NCBI RefSeq assembly: GCF_007845675.1
Contig: NZ_VOBR01000025.1
Span: forward strand, 42,940 to 106,939
From: Lentzea tibetensis
Lineage (GTDB): Bacteria; Actinomycetota; Actinomycetes; Mycobacteriales; Pseudonocardiaceae
Length of the DNA: 64,000 nucleotides
Direction of reading: 5' to 3'
The position numbers and the translations under genes are program-made. The notes under the pieces are model-generated. The model had not been told where the DNA came from. It saw only the letters and a program-made list of their open reading frames with translations, and did not search any database. Positions 33,506 through 42,227 of this stretch are shown piece by piece (positions within the stretch are counted from its first letter, which is position 1; each line of letters starts with the position of its first letter).

Positions 33506-33810
33506 ATCGCGCACCGGGGTGTCGTGAGCCTTTGACGTCGCGCGCGGATGTTCGGTGACTTGTGGACAAGTGCGCCTTCGGGCCCGAAATTGTCAGTGCT
33601 CGCTGGGAGAATGAAAGCAGGGGACCCCCTGGCGGGGACCTCTGCGTGAGCACGACCGTGCACGGCCGCGCCGGCACCGGCCGAGCCGCGGGTGCGGCTG
33701 TCGACCAGCCCGTCCCTGCGGCGAGGCGCGATGAGCGCTGTGACCAGCCGAGACCGTTCGCCGCGGGTTGTGTGCTGCTCGCGCAACCCCCTCGCGCACC
33801 AACCGCAGCG
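33506..33810. other. Intergenic region without a supported gene
   Basis: Between the htpG terminators and the GH130 gene I see one copy of a dispersed ~94-bp repeat (33560-33653) and no convincing gene. A GTG at 33646 within the repeat opens a Gly/Ala/Arg-rich frame with no recognisable domain and runs into the convergent gene, so it is not called. Confidence 0.6.
33560..33653 (+). repeat. Dispersed repeat with damage-promoter-like core, copy 1
   Basis: About 94 bp shared with 55348-55441 in the opposite orientation. The order of parts is the same: TGTGGACAA, GGCCCGAAATTGTC, GTGCTCGCTGGGA, AATG, a G/C-rich hairpin (CCCCTGG..GGGGACC) and GCGTGAGCAC. The core TTGTCAGTG-N8-GAGAAT resembles the RecA-independent damage promoter TTGTCRGTG-N8-TANNNT but with a G in the first -10 position. 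A GTGAGCACG start-like codon set ends each copy. It resembles the upstream region of repeated actinobacterial HNH (13E12-like) genes left without the gene; that link is inference. Confidence 0.65.
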
Positions 33811-35283
33811 CTACGCCGCGATCCGGACCATGGCGCCGAGTACCTCGCGCACGGACGCGGTCGCCAGCGCGATGGTCGAGTCGCTCGCGCCGTAGGGGAT
33901 CACCAGGGTGTCGTCGTGCAGCAGGCTGCCGCAGGAGTACACGACGTTGGGCACGTACCCGTCGCGTTCGGTGGCGGCGGGCAGCAGCAGCGGTTCGGAC
34001 AGGGTGGCCAGCACCCGCTCGGGGTGTTCGAGGTCGAGCAGGATCGCGCCCATCGAGTAGACCCGCATCGGGCCGACGCCGTGGGTCAGCACGAGCCAGC
34101 CTTCGGGGGTTTCGATCGGTGAGCCGCAGTTGCCGACCTGGACGAGGTCCCAGTCCCTCGCGGGTACCTCCACGGGACGCGCCCCGTTCCAGGTCCTGAT
34201 GTCGTCGGAGGTCACCACGGCCGTGCTCTCCCCGTCACCGCGCGACAGCGCCGCGAACCGGCCACCGATCCGCCTGGGGAACAGGGCCATTCCCTTGTTG
34301 CGCGCGGCCGAACCGGTCGTCTGCGAGACCTGGAACGTGCGGAAGTCGTTGGTCTGCAACAGCTGTGGCGCGACGTCGACACCGTCGTACGCGGTGTAGG
34401 TGGCGTAGTAGGTCTGATCGCCGTCGTCGTCGGTGAAGCGCACGAACCTGGCGTCCTCCATGCCCTGCCGCTCGGACGGGCCGGTCGGCCAGAGCACCCG
34501 CCCGCTGACGACGGTGTCCTCGGGGAACTCCGACGCGTAGTTGCACGCCGCGATCCACCGGATCAGCTCGATGGTCCGGTGGGCCTCCTGGCGGGCGACC
34601 AGCTGCGGATGCAGGTCGGCCAGCAGCCGGTCCAGCTCACCGGTGGTGAACCGCTCGGGCAGCCAGCGGTTCAGCACGGCGGAGACCTCGTCGCCGTGAC
34701 CGAACTCGGCGAGCTTGCCCTGGAAGAGGCTCTTCTCGTGCACCACGTCACTGCGCACCCCGGTGGTGACGACGGCCGGGGGTGGATCGACGGTGAGCAC
34801 GCCGCCGGGAGCGAGCATCCCGGTGCGGAAGCCCACCGACGACAGGTGGCCCTCGCCGATGCCGCGCACGCTCAGCAGGAACCGCAGGTGCCCCGGCGGC
34901 ACCCCGGTCTGGTCGGGATGCGCGACCATCGACGGGTTGCACAGCGCGGCACCCTCGATGGCGTACTCGTGCGTGAAGTACGCGCCGATGAGCAGCCTGC
35001 GCGACTCGGTCAGCTCGGCGCCGACGGCGAGGCGGTGGCTGACGCTCGCGAAGTGGTCGGCGAAGGTCGCCCGGACGTCGCGGTGCCGTCCCGCGAACAG
35101 GTGGACCGTGCGGGTCAGCGCCGCGCACACGGTCTCCTCGTCCAGTGCCATCACCCGCCGGATCACCGCCGCGGAACGCGACTCGTGCTCGGGCCGTTCC
35201 TCGCCCGGTACGAAGAGCTTCGTGACCACCCGGCGCGGGTCCGGCCGCAACCGCAGGGAGGTGCGATGAACGATGGCGTTCAT
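33811..35283 (-). CDS. GH130-family glycoside phosphorylase/hydrolase
   Basis: 490 aa. The five-bladed propeller core of GH130 is recognisable: NPSMVAHPDQ, RGIGEGHLSSVGF, GMEDARFVRFTDDDG, YYATYTAYDG, NKGMALFPRRIGGRFAALSRGDGES, GNCGSPIETPEGWLVLTHGVG and a late VVYSCGSLLHDDTLVIPYGASDS. The EDAR motif carries the expected acid. GH130 enzymes act on beta-mannosides, by phosphorolysis or hydrolysis; which applies here is not clear. ATG at 35283 overlaps the stop of the preceding gene by 4 nt. It is the last gene of a three-gene operon with a glycosyltransferase and an alpha/alpha-barrel protein. Confidence 0.88.
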   Translation of the reverse strand: MNAIVHRTSLRLRPDPRRVVTKLFVPGEERPEHESRSAAVIRRVMALDEETVCAALTRTVHLFAGRHRDVRATFADHFASVSHRLAVGAELTESRRLLIGAYFTHEYAIEGAALCNPSMVAHPDQTGVPPGHLRFLLSVRGIGEGHLSSVGFRTGMLAPGGVLTVDPPPAVVTTGVRSDVVHEKSLFQGKLAEFGHGDEVSAVLNRWLPERFTTGELDRLLADLHPQLVARQEAHRTIELIRWIAACNYASEFPEDTVVSGRVLWPTGPSERQGMEDARFVRFTDDDGDQTYYATYTAYDGVDVAPQLLQTNDFRTFQVSQTTGSAARNKGMALFPRRIGGRFAALSRGDGESTAVVTSDDIRTWNGARPVEVPARDWDLVQVGNCGSPIETPEGWLVLTHGVGPMRVYSMGAILLDLEHPERVLATLSEPLLLPAATERDGYVPNVVYSCGSLLHDDTLVIPYGASDSTIALATASVREVLGAMVRIAA

Positions 35284-36290
35284 CCAGCGCTGCCCAGCAG
35301 TGCGCGACCGTGCTGCAGCGTGGAGATCAGCGCCAGCGTCGACTCGGCGCCCTGGTTGCGGCTGCACCCGTCGCGCTCCAGTCCGTCGCGGCCGCCACCG
35401 GTCTCCGGGTCGTGCAGCGGCTCGCCGATGTCGTTGTCGCCGCCGAACCACGCGACCGCGCGGCGGACGCCGATGAGCCACTCCCGGTCGCCGGTCACCC
35501 GGTGGGCGCGGGCGCAGGCGTCCGCGAGCGCCGCGACCTCGATGGGTTGCTGGCCGAACGCGGGGCGGGCTTCACCCACGCGCCAGCCACCGGCCGGGGT
35601 CGGCGAGAGGTGACCGTCGCGGGACTCGACCGTCAGCAGCCAGGTCAGCAACCGCAGGCCGTCGTCGCGGACCGTGCGGTCGGCGAGGAGGTCGCCCGCG
35701 GCGATCAGCGCCTCGGGCAACGCGGCGTTGGCGTAGAAGAGCCGCCGCTCCGGCCACGGCCAGTCCGGGACCTGGCTCGGCTCGCCCACGTACGCCGCGA
35801 CGTCGCCGAGCAGCTTGGCCGCGAGTGCGTGGTCGGGGGCAGCGGTCAGCACCTCGGCCGCGCCGAGCGCGGCGAACGCCATCGAGCGCACCGACGGCGG
35901 CCGGTGATGGGCGCTCGTGTCGAAACAGGCGAGCGCGGCCGTCCGGATCCACGGCGCCGGGCATCGGGCCGCGGCGGTGCCCAGGCCCCACAGCGCGCGT
36001 CCCCACCAGTCGCCGAGCCCCGGCTCGTCCTGCCATCGCCGGTCGGGACCGAGCCGGTTGTGGAATCGCCCGTCGCCCGCCTGCGCGTGGGCGGTGAACG
36101 CGAGGTAGCGCTCCACCAGCACGACCAGGTCGGCAGGCAGTTCCGGCTCTCGGCAGAGCACGACCAGACCGCGGGCGACGTCGTCCAGGCAGTAGCCGTG
36201 TTCACGGCGCGGCAACGGCCCGCGGGCGTGCTCGTGCAGACCCGTGTCATCGCTCAGGCGCGCCAGGTGGGCGAAGCTCGGGCCGGTCAC
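35280..36290 (-). CDS. Alpha/alpha-barrel glycosidase-like protein
   Basis: 336 aa, mainly helical with motifs of six-hairpin glycosidases/epimerases: HGYCLDDVARGLVVL, HAQAGDGRFHNRL, DWWGRALWGLG, RLFYANAALPEALIAAG and QPIEVAALADACARAH. No signal peptide. It is linked by 4-nt overlaps to the GT4 gene (36287-36290) and the GH130 gene (35280-35283). The same trio suggests intracellular turnover or assembly of a mannose-containing glycan. Enzymatic activity is not certain; no classical catalytic pair is obvious. Confidence 0.75.
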   Translation of the reverse strand: MTGPSFAHLARLSDDTGLHEHARGPLPRREHGYCLDDVARGLVVLCREPELPADLVVLVERYLAFTAHAQAGDGRFHNRLGPDRRWQDEPGLGDWWGRALWGLGTAAARCPAPWIRTAALACFDTSAHHRPPSVRSMAFAALGAAEVLTAAPDHALAAKLLGDVAAYVGEPSQVPDWPWPERRLFYANAALPEALIAAGDLLADRTVRDDGLRLLTWLLTVESRDGHLSPTPAGGWRVGEARPAFGQQPIEVAALADACARAHRVTGDREWLIGVRRAVAWFGGDNDIGEPLHDPETGGGRDGLERDGCSRNQGAESTLALISTLQHGRALLGSAG

Positions 36291-37420
36291 GTGGAGACCG
36301 CGACGGGCGCGGCCAGCAGGCTGTCCGCCAGGTCCCGGTAGTGGTGCGCGACGGCAGACCAGCTGAGGCCGGGTGCCAGCCTGGCCGCCCGGTCCCCCAT
36401 CGCGGCGGCGAGCCCCGGCTCGGTCAGCACGCGCCGCAGCGCCACGGCGATGGCAGCCGGATCGCGGTGCGGCACCAGCAGTCCCACCCCGTCCGCCAGC
36501 AGCTCTGCCGCGTGGGGGAACTCGGTCGCGACCACCGGCCGCCGAGCGGCCAGTGCCTCGATCAGCACCCCGGAGGTGACCTGTTCGGACGAGTCGTAGG
36601 GCAGCAGCACGACGTCGGCCTGGCCGACCAGCTCCGCCAGCGCACCGACTTCCCGGTAGGTCGGGTCGAACTCGACCATGTTCCCGACGCCGAACGCGGC
36701 GGCGCGGTTGCGCAGGTTCCTGCGGTAGATCTCGCCCTCGTGCGCCAGCACCTTGGGATGGGTCTGGCCGGCCACCAGGTAGCGCGGCTTCAGGTCGCGC
36801 AACGCGCCCAGCGCCGAGATGCCCCACTCGATGCCCTTACCTCGTCCCAGCAAGCCCCACGTCAGGATCACCGGCCTGCCGGTGGACGGACCGTGGGCGG
36901 GCGGCTCGACGGGAAGCGCACCGTGCGGGATCACGACGACCTCATCGGGTCGCCCGATGGTGTAACCGGCCACGAGCCGGCGCCGAGCGGCCTCGGACAT
37001 GGTCACCACGGCGTCGGCGTACCCGACGACTTCCTCGAGCACCTGGCGCTGACCGGGCGTGGGCGCGGTGAGCACCGTGTGCAGGACGACGATCACCGGG
37101 ACCCGGAGCCGGGCGAGCACGCCGAGCACGTCGGCGCCGTCCCGGCCGGCGTAGATGCCGTACTCGTGCTGCACGACGACCACGTCGCAGCGGTTGAGCG
37201 CCGCGGCCGCGGCCTCGACCTCGCCGGGAGCCATCTGGTGCACCACGGGCGATCCCGCGGCGACGGCCGTGTCGCGGTCCTCATCCTCGAGGACGCGGAC
37301 GACACAGCCCCAGCTGCCCGGCGTGACCTCGGTGAGGTGGCGCAGGAGAGAGGCCGTGAAGGTGGCGAGCCCGCAGTGCGTGGGCGGATACGTGCTCAGA
37401 AAACCGTAAGTGCGAACCAT
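36287..37420 (-). CDS. Family GT4 glycosyltransferase
   Basis: 377 aa GT-B enzyme. The N-terminal domain begins TYGFLSTYPPTHCGLATFTASLLRHL. The C-terminal domain has VILTWGLLGRGKGIEWGI and the donor-site region VLLPYDSSEQVTSGVLIEALAARRPVVATEFPHAAELL, where the usual EGFGLPLLEA is replaced by SEQVTSGVLIEA. VVVQHEYGIY is typical of the group. It leads the operon with the barrel protein and GH130. A TAGGGT -10 candidate at 37570-37565 (minus strand) would give a ~140-nt leader. Confidence 0.9.
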   Translation of the reverse strand: MVRTYGFLSTYPPTHCGLATFTASLLRHLTEVTPGSWGCVVRVLEDEDRDTAVAAGSPVVHQMAPGEVEAAAAALNRCDVVVVQHEYGIYAGRDGADVLGVLARLRVPVIVVLHTVLTAPTPGQRQVLEEVVGYADAVVTMSEAARRRLVAGYTIGRPDEVVVIPHGALPVEPPAHGPSTGRPVILTWGLLGRGKGIEWGISALGALRDLKPRYLVAGQTHPKVLAHEGEIYRRNLRNRAAAFGVGNMVEFDPTYREVGALAELVGQADVVLLPYDSSEQVTSGVLIEALAARRPVVATEFPHAAELLADGVGLLVPHRDPAAIAVALRRVLTEPGLAAAMGDRAARLAPGLSWSAVAHHYRDLADSLLAAPVAVST

Positions 37421-37733
37421 GAAGCAGGGCCCTTTCGGGTCGACTGAAGGGCGGGCCGGCGATCGTTCGCGCGTGATCGTCAGGACACGGGCGCAGAAGA
37501 TTTCCGCACAGGCCGGAGAAATCAGCTTGATCGCCCATTTGCGCAGGTGTCCTGGAGAGCTCGAACCCTACACGCATTCAGGCATGATCGACCGAAAAGG
37601 TATCAGAAAATGTCACGTGCAAATACTCACAGCCAATTCTCAGACGTCACCTGAATCAACGCAAATATTGAGTTGGCGCGTAGCCTGAACACATCAGCCT
37701 TTTCGAAACGACCTGGAGGAAACGGAGCACGAT
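37421..37733. other. Divergent intergenic region (313 nt)
   Basis: This stretch is less G+C-rich than its surroundings and carries the promoters of the GT4 operon (left) and the acetyltransferase gene (right). Candidates are TAGGGT at 37570-37565 on the minus strand and TAGCCT at 37681-37686 on the plus strand; neither has a good -35. No gene seen. Confidence 0.45.
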
Positions 37734-38327
37734 GTGAGCACGTCGCCCCCCACGGCCCGAGTGTTGACCACCGAGCGACTGACCCTGCGGCCATGGCGGA
37801 TCGACGACGCACAGGCCGCGCTGGACGTCTACGGCCAAGCCGAGGTGACGCGCTGGCTCAGCCCCGACATGGACCGGGTGCCGGACCTGGCGGCCATGCG
37901 GTTGTGGCTGCAGCAGTGGATCGCGGAATGCGCCCGGCTGCGGGCACCGGCGGGCCGATGGGCGATCCAGCGGAACACCGACGACCAGGTGATCGGCGGC
38001 GCGATCCTGCTCCCGCTGCCGCCCGGCGACGAGGACCTGGAGATCGGCTGGCAGCTGCGCCCCGACGTCTGGGGCAACGGCTACGCCACCGAGACCGCCC
38101 ACGCCATCGCCGGCTGGGCGTTCAGCCAGAACGTCGACGAGGTCTTCGCCGTCATCCGGCCCGGCAACGGCCGCGCCGCGGCGACCGTCCGGAACAACGG
38201 CATGCACTGGGTCGGCGAGACCACCAAGTACTACGGCATCGAACTGCAGGTGTTCCGCCTCCGGGTGGCCGACCTCGACCAGGCGGCGCCGAAGGCGCTC
38301 CAGCCGCTCAACATCAGCGGCGACTGA
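37734..38327 (+). CDS. GNAT N-acetyltransferase (RimJ/RimL type)
   Basis: 197 aa. VLTTERLTLRPWRIDDA opens the fold; LEIGWQLRPDVWGNGYATETAHAIAGWAF holds the acetyl-CoA site (W-G-N-G-Y-A), followed by VFAVIRPGNGRAAATVRNNGM. Likely acetylates a small amine or a protein N-terminus. The GTG start at 37734 follows GGAGGAAACGGAGCA. An upstream ATG at 37732 is out of frame. It is apparently monocistronic. Confidence 0.88.
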   Translation: MSTSPPTARVLTTERLTLRPWRIDDAQAALDVYGQAEVTRWLSPDMDRVPDLAAMRLWLQQWIAECARLRAPAGRWAIQRNTDDQVIGGAILLPLPPGDEDLEIGWQLRPDVWGNGYATETAHAIAGWAFSQNVDEVFAVIRPGNGRAAATVRNNGMHWVGETTKYYGIELQVFRLRVADLDQAAPKALQPLNISGD

Positions 38328-38364
38328 CACCCTGTTCGCGGCACCGTCACTGGCGGGGCTCGGC

Positions 38365-38394
38365 TAACGTCACCAGCAGTCGAGCCAGCTCGAC
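38365..38394 (+). promoter_or_regulatory. -10 box plus 16-bp inverted repeat upstream of the TPR gene
   Basis: TAACGT (38365-38370) fits TANNNT. Eight nt downstream lies GTCGAGC-CA-GCTCGAC (38379-38394), a perfect 7-bp-arm inverted repeat placed where a repressor would block initiation. It lies ~65 nt before the TPR gene start. Confidence 0.4.
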
Positions 38395-38459
38395 GTGCTC
38401 ATCGGCTCGCCCCGGACCCCGGCGGCCACTTCTCCAGTCCCGCTGTCAGGAGTGCCGTC

Positions 38460-39446
38460 ATGGCCGCCCCCGATTCCTTTTCCGCCGCTGACCGTCCACC
38501 GAGATCGATCGGCGTCTCCGACGTCGTTCGACTGGAGGCCGACACACACTCTTTGCGCGCCTTGGACTACCGGCTGGGCGGGGACGCCTGTCTCGACGCC
38601 GTTCGCACCAGGTTGCGGACCGGGCAGCTGATGCTCGAGGCGTCGGCCTCCGAATCGGTGCGGCAGCAGTTGCACGTCGCGCTGGCCGACCTGCACAACC
38701 TCGCCGGCTGGGTGTGCTTCGACGCCGGGCAGCCCGGTCCCGCCCGCGCGCACTTCACCCAGGCGCTCGAACTGGCCCGGCTCGGCCACCACGACGGGCT
38801 GGTCGCCAACATCTGCTACCGGCTCGGCCGCATGGGTCTGCACCACGAGGAACTCGGCGAAGCCGATGACCACTTCCAGCTCGGCCTGCTCGCCGCGACC
38901 CTGCCGGGCAACGAGATCGCGGCCAGCATCCTCACCGTGAACTCGGCGTGGACCCACGCCAAGCGCGGGGACGCGGCACTCGCGCACGCCGAGATCGAGC
39001 GCGGCAAAGACCTGTTCGCGGCTGCCGACCGCACCCATGTGCCCGACTGGGCGAGGTTCTTCACCGACACGGACCTGTCGGCCGCGATCGGCGCCATCCA
39101 CACGGATCTGGCCCGCACCGCGGATCCGCGGCACGCCAAGACCGCGATTCCACTGCTCGTCGACGCGACCGACCACTACGACAACGACATGGCCCGCAGC
39201 CGCGCGTTCAGCCTCATCCTGCTGTCGATCGACCACCTGATCGAGCAGGACCTCGACCACGGCGTCGACGTCGGGTTCCGCGCGCTGGCATCCGCCGAGT
39301 GCCTGGCATCGGCGCGCGTCCGCGACCGCATCCGCCCGCTCGGCCGGTACGCGGAGCGACACCGTTCCCACGCGGGCGCACGGGAACTCACCGCGCGAAT
39401 CGCGGCCTACGTCGCCGCGCCGGACAGCGGTGAAGCCTGGGGCTAG
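38460..39446 (+). CDS. TPR-type protein related to XRE-regulator C-termini, lacking the HTH
   Basis: 328 aa. From residue ~20 it matches the TPR half of the large actinobacterial XRE/TPR regulators: VVRLEADTHSLRALDYRLGG, LHVALADLHNLAGWVCFDAGQPGPARAHFTQALELAR, ICYRLGRMGLH. The N-terminal XRE helix-turn-helix (~80 residues) that precedes this part in full-length relatives is absent, and no sign of it was seen in the 130 nt upstream. It may be a stand-alone protein-interaction form or a truncated regulator that is still expressed. Two GAF-ANTAR genes follow. Confidence 0.75.
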   Translation: MAAPDSFSAADRPPRSIGVSDVVRLEADTHSLRALDYRLGGDACLDAVRTRLRTGQLMLEASASESVRQQLHVALADLHNLAGWVCFDAGQPGPARAHFTQALELARLGHHDGLVANICYRLGRMGLHHEELGEADDHFQLGLLAATLPGNEIAASILTVNSAWTHAKRGDAALAHAEIERGKDLFAAADRTHVPDWARFFTDTDLSAAIGAIHTDLARTADPRHAKTAIPLLVDATDHYDNDMARSRAFSLILLSIDHLIEQDLDHGVDVGFRALASAECLASARVRDRIRPLGRYAERHRSHAGARELTARIAAYVAAPDSGEAWG

Positions 39447-39485
39447 GGTCGGTTCACGAGAGCACAGCGGCGAGGAGTGACCGAC

Positions 39486-40208
39486 ATGGGCACGAATCGG
39501 CACTTGGACGTGGCGCAGCTGATCAACGAGACCGCCAGGGCCGACCGCGAGCCCGTCGGTGTCCGTCACGTCTGCCTCGCCTGCCGGATCGGGCTGAACG
39601 CGATCAGCGTCGGGGTGTACCTGGCCGGGACGGCCCAGCCGCTCGAGGTCGTCGGAGCAGCCGGGGACGAGTTCGCCGAGCTCCAGGTCATGGTGGGCGA
39701 GGGACCGGTCTCGGAGTCGTTGCGGCAGAACAGGCCGGTGTTCGCGGCCGACCTGGCGGACGACTGGAACGCCAGGCGCTGGCCCGTTTTCGCGTCCGCC
39801 GCGATCGCGGCGGGTGTGGCCGCGGTGTTCGTGATCCCGCTGGCGCTGGGAGGAATCACGTTGGGCGCACTGGAGATCTGCCGGGACGTCGACGGAGTTC
39901 TGTCCCCGGACGAGCTCGCGGACGCACTGCTGTTCGCGGACGCGGCGACAACGCTGTTGCTCCACCGGGCCGCGACGTCGACGGTGCCGGACAGCGGCGA
40001 CCTGTCGCGCACCGAGCCGGAACGACGCTGGGGCGTGGTGCACCAGGCGACCGGCATGGTGTCGGTGCAGCTGGGCGCAGACCTCGGTGAGGCGTTCCTC
40101 CGGCTGCGCGCGCACTCCTACCTGACCGGTCGGCGCCTCTCGGATGTGGCGACGGACGTGGTCGCGCGCACACTGAGATTCGCCCCGGATACCAACCATG
40201 AGAAGTAG
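39486..40208 (+). CDS. GAF-ANTAR antitermination regulator
   Basis: 240 aa. A GAF sensor domain (~20-165) is followed by an ANTAR RNA-binding domain (~185-235: VVHQATGMVSVQLGADLGEAFLRLRAHSY...LSDVATDVV). ANTAR proteins bind paired hexaloop hairpins in nascent mRNA and prevent termination. The ATG at 39486 is preferred over a GTG at 39477 because AGGAG ends 8 nt before it. A TAGGGT -10 candidate lies ~40 nt upstream. The next gene, a second GAF-ANTAR protein, starts 2 nt after the stop. Confidence 0.85.
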   Translation: MGTNRHLDVAQLINETARADREPVGVRHVCLACRIGLNAISVGVYLAGTAQPLEVVGAAGDEFAELQVMVGEGPVSESLRQNRPVFAADLADDWNARRWPVFASAAIAAGVAAVFVIPLALGGITLGALEICRDVDGVLSPDELADALLFADAATTLLLHRAATSTVPDSGDLSRTEPERRWGVVHQATGMVSVQLGADLGEAFLRLRAHSYLTGRRLSDVATDVVARTLRFAPDTNHEK

Positions 40209-40210
40209 AG

Positions 40211-40960
40211 GTGAGCCACGTGTTGGACCGGCGGATCGCTCAGACCTTCGTCGACCTGGCGGACACGCTCGTGCTGGGGTTCGACGCCATCGACTTCCTG
40301 CACACCCTGACCGAGCGCTGCGTCGAGCTGATGGACGTCGACGCGGTCGGGATCCTGCTGGCCGACCAGCGGGGAGCGCTGAACCTGGTGGCCGCGTCCA
40401 CCGAGCAGGCACGACTGCTGGAGCTGTTCCAGCTGCAGGCCGAGGAGGGACCGTGCCTGGACTGCTTCAACACCGGCCAGCCCGTGGGGTGCGCTGACCT
40501 GGCCGAGGAGCCGCAGCGCTGGCCGGCGTTCACGGTCGCGGCGCGCGAACAGGGGTTCGCCGCCGTCCACGCGGTGCCGATGCGGCTGCGCGAGCAGGTC
40601 GTCGGCGCGCTGAACCTCTTCCGGACCTCCCCCGGCGTCATCCCCGCGGACGCGATCGCGCTGGCGCAGTCCTTCGCCAACGTCGCGACGATCAGCATCC
40701 TGCAGGTTCGCGCGCTGCGGCACAGCGAGATGGTCGCGGAACAACTCCAGAACGCGCTCAACAGCCGCATCATGATCGAGCAGGCGAAGGGCATTCTGAC
40801 CGAACGCATGCAGATCGGGATCGCCGACGCGTTCACGCTGATGCGGAACTACGCCCGCAACACCAACCAGTTCCTGTCGGACGTCGCACAACAGGTGATC
40901 GCGCGATCACCGGAGGTCGCCGAGCTGACGAGGGTCCAACGGCCGCGGTCGCGTCCGTAG
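40211..40960 (+). CDS. GAF-ANTAR antitermination regulator
   Basis: 249 aa. GAF domain ~20-165 (DAVGILLADQRGALNLVAAST, EEGPCLDCFNTGQPV with two Cys that might sense redox or bind a ligand). The ANTAR domain at ~185-235 is closer to the consensus than in the preceding protein (ALNSRIMIEQAKGILTERM..., AFTLMRNYARNTNQFLSDVAQQVI). It is in tandem with, and co-transcribed with, the first GAF-ANTAR gene, so the two may form a heterodimer. Confidence 0.9.
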   Translation: MSHVLDRRIAQTFVDLADTLVLGFDAIDFLHTLTERCVELMDVDAVGILLADQRGALNLVAASTEQARLLELFQLQAEEGPCLDCFNTGQPVGCADLAEEPQRWPAFTVAAREQGFAAVHAVPMRLREQVVGALNLFRTSPGVIPADAIALAQSFANVATISILQVRALRHSEMVAEQLQNALNSRIMIEQAKGILTERMQIGIADAFTLMRNYARNTNQFLSDVAQQVIARSPEVAELTRVQRPRSRP

Positions 40961-41093
40961 AGAGGCGCCACCCGGCCCGGCGGCGTAACTTCGATGGTGC
41001 CGAGAGCATTTCGTGCGCCGGAAGCAGAACCGGCGCCGTCCTCGGCTTTCCCTGAGAACGGTCGTCCGACGGCCGGACGGGAGGTCCGGCGTG

Positions 41094-42227
41094 ATGTCGG
41101 GCAAACGCTCTCACGCGGTCCCCGTGCGGACCATCCTGGCGGCCATCGGGCTGACGCTGGCCACGGTCGTGGCCGTGGTGTTCGTGATGCACGTCCAGCG
41201 CGTGCTGGTGTGGATGCTCATCGCGGTCGTCTTCACCGTCGCGCTCTACCCGGCGGTGGACTGGCTGGAGGACCACGTCCGGTGGTGCCGCCGTGCCCTG
41301 GCGACGCTGGTCGTGTTCCTCGCGGTCGTGCTGGTGGTCGGCGGCGTGCTCACGCTCTTCGCCGTGCCCCTCGCCGACCAGGGCACGCAGCTGGCGACGC
41401 GGCTGCCGGAGATGATCGCGGACGCACGCGGCGGCCGAGGCCCGGTCGGCACCCTGCTGGACCGCACCAACGCGCTGGAGTTCGCCCGCGACAACGAGGA
41501 GCGCATCCGGCAGTTCGCGACCGGACTCGGCACTCCCGCGCTGAACCTGCTCCGCAGCGCGGTCACCGGGATCATCGCGACCATCTCCATCTTCGTGCTG
41601 TCCTACCTCGCGGTGTTGCAGGGCCCCAAGGTGGTCGAGGGGACGCTCGCGCTGTTCCCGCCCCGCCGCGCGGACCGCATCCGCCGGGTTGGCCGCGAGT
41701 GCACGAAGACCATCACCGGCTACATCTCGGGCAACCTGCTCATCAGCGCGATCTGCGGTGTGCTCACCTACATCGTGCTGAAGATCTTCGGGGTGCAGTT
41801 CGCCGAGCTGATCGCGGTCTTCGTCGCCATCGCCGACCTGATCCCGCTCGTGGGCGCCACCATCGGCGCGGTGGTCGCGAGTGTCGCCGCGCTCATCCAC
41901 TCCGTGCCAGCGGCCATCACCGTGGTCATCTTCTTCGTGGTCTACCAGCAGCTGGAGAACCACCTGCTGCAGCCGGTGATCTTCTCCCGGACGGTCCGGC
42001 TCAACCCGTTGACCGTGCTGGTCGCGCTGCTGCTGGCGACCGAGCTCGCCGGCGTACTCGGCGCACTGCTCGCCATACCCGCCGCGGGCATCATCCAGGT
42101 CGTTCTGCGCGACATCTGGAGCCACCGCGCCCCGAGCCCGGCCGTCGACGCTCACCGCCGGGTGCCGACCCAGCGGTACCGGTCTCGCATCAGCCCTGTC
42201 CGGCACCCCCGCGGAGGGCTACATTGA
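41094..42227 (+). CDS. AI-2E family (PerM/YdiK) transporter
   Basis: 377 aa with about eight membrane helices: two at the N-terminus, a periplasmic helical segment (~95-160), then LNLLRSAVTGIIATISIFVLSYLAVLQGP and a run of closely spaced helices including ITGYISGNLLISAICGVLTYIVL, IPLVGATIGAVV and YQQLENHLLQPVIFSRTVRLNPLTVLVALLLA. The QQLENH..QP motif marks the family. Such proteins export small molecules or exchange Na+/H+. ATG at 41094 follows GGGAGGT. The basic C-terminal tail is cytoplasmic. Confidence 0.92.
   Translation: MSGKRSHAVPVRTILAAIGLTLATVVAVVFVMHVQRVLVWMLIAVVFTVALYPAVDWLEDHVRWCRRALATLVVFLAVVLVVGGVLTLFAVPLADQGTQLATRLPEMIADARGGRGPVGTLLDRTNALEFARDNEERIRQFATGLGTPALNLLRSAVTGIIATISIFVLSYLAVLQGPKVVEGTLALFPPRRADRIRRVGRECTKTITGYISGNLLISAICGVLTYIVLKIFGVQFAELIAVFVAIADLIPLVGATIGAVVASVAALIHSVPAAITVVIFFVVYQQLENHLLQPVIFSRTVRLNPLTVLVALLLATELAGVLGALLAIPAAGIIQVVLRDIWSHRAPSPAVDAHRRVPTQRYRSRISPVRHPRGGLH

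Noticed and set aside
33646-34122. Plus-strand frame starting in the dispersed repeat, a possible HNH-gene remnant
   Set aside because: No HNH or DUF222 motif could be read in it, and most of it is antisense to the GH130 gene.
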